A program made the translations under genes and the position numbers. 8,301 nt of DNA, taken from Candidatus Helarchaeota archaeon. Its GTDB lineage: Archaea; Asgardarchaeota; Lokiarchaeia; Helarchaeales; JABXJV01. Of the stretch, positions 7,155 to 8,301 are shown piece by piece. A model generated the notes under the pieces. It ran no database searches, was not told the DNA's origin, and saw only the letters and a program-made list of their open reading frames with translations. The DNA lies in contig JABXJV010000500.1 of assembly GCA_013375355.1 (NCBI GenBank), positions 1 through 8,301 on the forward strand. Reading direction: 5' to 3'. The first letter of the stretch is position 1. Every line of letters starts with the position of its first letter.

Positions 7155-7160
7155 ATCACC
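7155..7160 (-). promoter_or_regulatory. Shine-Dalgarno (GGTGAT) that sets the membrane-protein start
   Basis: On the minus strand GGTGAT is followed by TTTAT and then CTG (7149). It is a six-base match to the complement of the archaeal 16S 3' end, and its own TGA is the stop that opens the reading frame. It argues for a CTG start 35 codons upstream of the first ATG. Confidence 0.5.
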
Positions 7161-7220
7161 AGTGACTTATAATCTTTGATTAATCATTGAAATAAATAAG
7201 TTTTATGTTTAAAATCTCAA

Positions 7221-8015
7221 CTATTTAAAATAAAAATCGGGTCGCCGATCTTTAAATAAGTGATTATAATTGTTTAATTTTTTATTTTCTGCTAATTTAG
7301 GATCTAGCTCAGCATTGATAATTTCTTCTGAATCGGCAGTTGCTTGAGCTATTACTTTTCCTGTGGGGTCGGAAATTCTACTTTTTCCAATGTAGGTTAA
7401 ATTATCTTCTACACCAATTCTATTGGATAAAATTATATACACCCTATTCCATTTTGAGTGGAAATTATCTCCGATATATGCTCCGTCTGGAATAACTGCA
7501 TTCATAGGGTGACATATTACGTGTGCACCTTTTAAAGCTAATGTTCGGGGTATCTCAGGGAAAAACCAATCGAAGCAAATCATTATTCCGATTTTAACAT
7601 CATCAATACTAAAAATTTGTAAAGGTCTATTTCCAGGGGCAAAAAATTCTTTTTCATTTGCATATAATTGGAGCTTACGATAGATCATAGTAATTCCATC
7701 TTTATTTATGGCTACAGCCGAATTAAAAAATCTATCTTTTTCTCGTTCATTTATTCCAGTCACAACGAATATGTTAAATTGATTGGCTATCTCTCTTAAC
7801 ATTTCACAGCTTTCTGAATTATTTAAAGGTTCACTTGTTTCCTTAACTTCGTCTTTTGATCGAAAATTATAACCTGAAAAAGCAAGTTCTGGAAGAACAT
7901 ATAATTTAGAATTTGTTTCTTTAATTGCTTTTTTTAATAAATTTTCCACCTTTTTCCGATTTCCTTCTAAATCATTTAACCGAGGTTCGAATTGAATTGC
8001 ACAAGCTTTTAACAA
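7221..8015 (-). CDS. Carbon-nitrogen hydrolase, nitrilase superfamily
   Basis: The 264-residue product is a complete nitrilase-superfamily enzyme, a cytosolic hydrolase of nitriles or amides through a cysteine thioester. The Glu-Lys-Cys triad is present: E43 in VLPELAFSGYNF, K114 in IYRKLQLYANEKEFF and C147 in GIMICFDWFFPE; E123 matches the second structural glutamate. The stretches around C147 (CFDWFFPE...RTLALKGAHVICHP) and the C-terminus (FKDRRPDFYFK) strongly recall Pyrococcus homologues, one of which is described as an aliphatic nitrilase. That comparison is from memory, and the substrate here is unknown; amidase activity is equally possible. The start is TTG at 8015, forced by an in-frame TAA two codons upstream, with only a poor GAGATG Shine-Dalgarno. 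It diverges from the amidohydrolase-family gene across 122 bases. Nothing links it mechanistically to the hydrogenase genes. Confidence 0.92.
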   Translation of the reverse strand: MLKACAIQFEPRLNDLEGNRKKVENLLKKAIKETNSKLYVLPELAFSGYNFRSKDEVKETSEPLNNSESCEMLREIANQFNIFVVTGINEREKDRFFNSAVAINKDGITMIYRKLQLYANEKEFFAPGNRPLQIFSIDDVKIGIMICFDWFFPEIPRTLALKGAHVICHPMNAVIPDGAYIGDNFHSKWNRVYIILSNRIGVEDNLTYIGKSRISDPTGKVIAQATADSEEIINAELDPKLAENKKLNNYNHLFKDRRPDFYFK

Positions 8016-8137
8016 TTTTTACATCTCATTTGATTTTCGCAAATGAAAAGTTAATTTGCATATTAAAAAAATTAATTAATAATTCAAAAATAAATTAATC
8101 ATATTTTTTTTGATTTTTGAATAAATTGGTGAAAAGT
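8016..8137. promoter_or_regulatory. Divergent promoter region between the nitrilase-family and amidohydrolase-family genes
   Basis: This 122-base spacer is extremely AT-rich and must carry promoters in both directions. Toward the nitrilase-family gene, a minus-strand TATA-like TTTAATATG lies at about 8059-8067, some 45 bases before the TTG. A 6-base inverted repeat GCAAAT/ATTTGC (8039-8044 and 8054-8059, 9-base spacer) overlaps its edge and could be an operator. Toward the other gene, AAATTAATCATATTT (8092-8106) is the best A/T element. All of these are by-eye candidates. Confidence 0.35.
8128..8132 (+). promoter_or_regulatory. Shine-Dalgarno (GGTGA) of the amidohydrolase-family gene
   Basis: GGTGA followed by five bases and ATG at 8138 is a clear archaeal ribosome-binding site. 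It establishes this plus-strand start even though the gene is cut by the window end. Confidence 0.7.
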
Positions 8138-8301
8138 ATGATTGTAGATGCGCAAATAAATTTTTGGATGAAAAAATTTCTTTCTCCAAATGCTCGTACT
8201 TTTATAAAAAACATGTATAAGATATTGAATATTGAACCAATTTATGATGCAACACCAAAAGAATACATTGTTGAAATGGAACAAGCACAAATAGACAAAG
8301 C
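8138..8301 (+). CDS. Amidohydrolase-related (PF04909-type) protein, N-terminal fragment
   Basis: The 54 visible residues begin MIVDAQINFWMKKF and include YIVEMEQAQIDK. These match the first strand and the 'E-M-D-x-A-x-V-D-K-A' helix end of the amidohydrolase-related TIM-barrel family, whose members are decarboxylases, lactonases or hydrolases. The first strand of this family usually carries D-A-H-x-H, with both histidines as metal ligands; here it reads D-A-Q-I-N, so both positions are changed. The frame is open to the window end. The start is well supported by GGTGA five bases upstream of the ATG. Function cannot be refined from this fragment. The neighbouring diverging nitrilase-family gene suggests, weakly, a shared catabolic theme. 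The overlapping 63-codon minus-strand ORF is a shadow. Confidence 0.72.
   Translation, partial: MIVDAQINFWMKKFLSPNARTFIKNMYKILNIEPIYDATPKEYIVEMEQAQIDK

Noticed and set aside
8099..8290. 63-codon minus-strand ORF at the window end
   Set aside because: It is antisense to the amidohydrolase-family start, which has a strong GGTGA site and a recognisable N-terminal motif.
1..8301. CRISPR array, tRNA, rRNA, insertion sequence or defence system
   Set aside because: No regularly spaced repeats, cloverleaf-like segments, transposase motifs or terminal inverted repeats were seen; nearly all DNA is covered by ordinary coding frames.

Overview
The window looks like a low-GC archaeal chromosome segment, most likely from an Asgard archaeon of the Lokiarchaeia type. 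Three things point there. The Hyp proteins and the maturation protease are of archaeal type. The carbon-nitrogen hydrolase closely resembles remembered Pyrococcus nitrilase homologues. A 209-residue protein has the longin/roadblock-like pattern (strand pair, then a DPDLISGFITAISAF-type helix) that is common in Lokiarchaeal genomes. Initiation signals are archaeal: GGTG(A) or GGAG Shine-Dalgarno sequences, several before non-ATG starts. The taxonomic call is inference, not a database result.

Layout. Positions 1-406 hold the 3' end of hypE (+). hypF (-) converges on it, with one base between the two stop codons. Upstream of hypF on the minus strand are a TPR-repeat protein, the longin-like protein and hypD, so the minus-strand order is hypD > longin-like > TPR > hypF. 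Across a 109-base divergent spacer from hypD lies a HycI-type hydrogenase maturation protease (+). A small multi-pass membrane protein of unknown function (-) converges on the protease. A nitrilase-superfamily hydrolase (-) follows. After a 122-base divergent spacer, the 5' end of an amidohydrolase-family gene (+) runs off the window.

How the genes work together. HypF makes the carbamoyl group and loads it onto the C-terminal cysteine of HypE, and HypE dehydrates it to thiocyanate. HypD, normally with HypC, builds the Fe(CN)2CO unit. The HycI-type protease trims the large-subunit C-terminus after nickel insertion. The locus therefore supplies most of the [NiFe] cofactor assembly line, but no hydrogenase structural gene and no hypA, hypB or hypC is visible here.

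The most distinctive point is the pair of eukaryote-like/Asgard-type genes (longin-like plus TPR) between hypD and hypF. Secondary points are a probable missed 35-residue N-terminal extension of the membrane protein (CTG start behind GGTGAT), the QxN replacement of the usual HxH metal motif in the amidohydrolase-family gene, and a possibly cut-short C-terminal winged helix in the TPR protein. I saw no tRNA, rRNA, CRISPR array, insertion sequence or clear foreign island, and no gene-free stretch reaches 300 bases.
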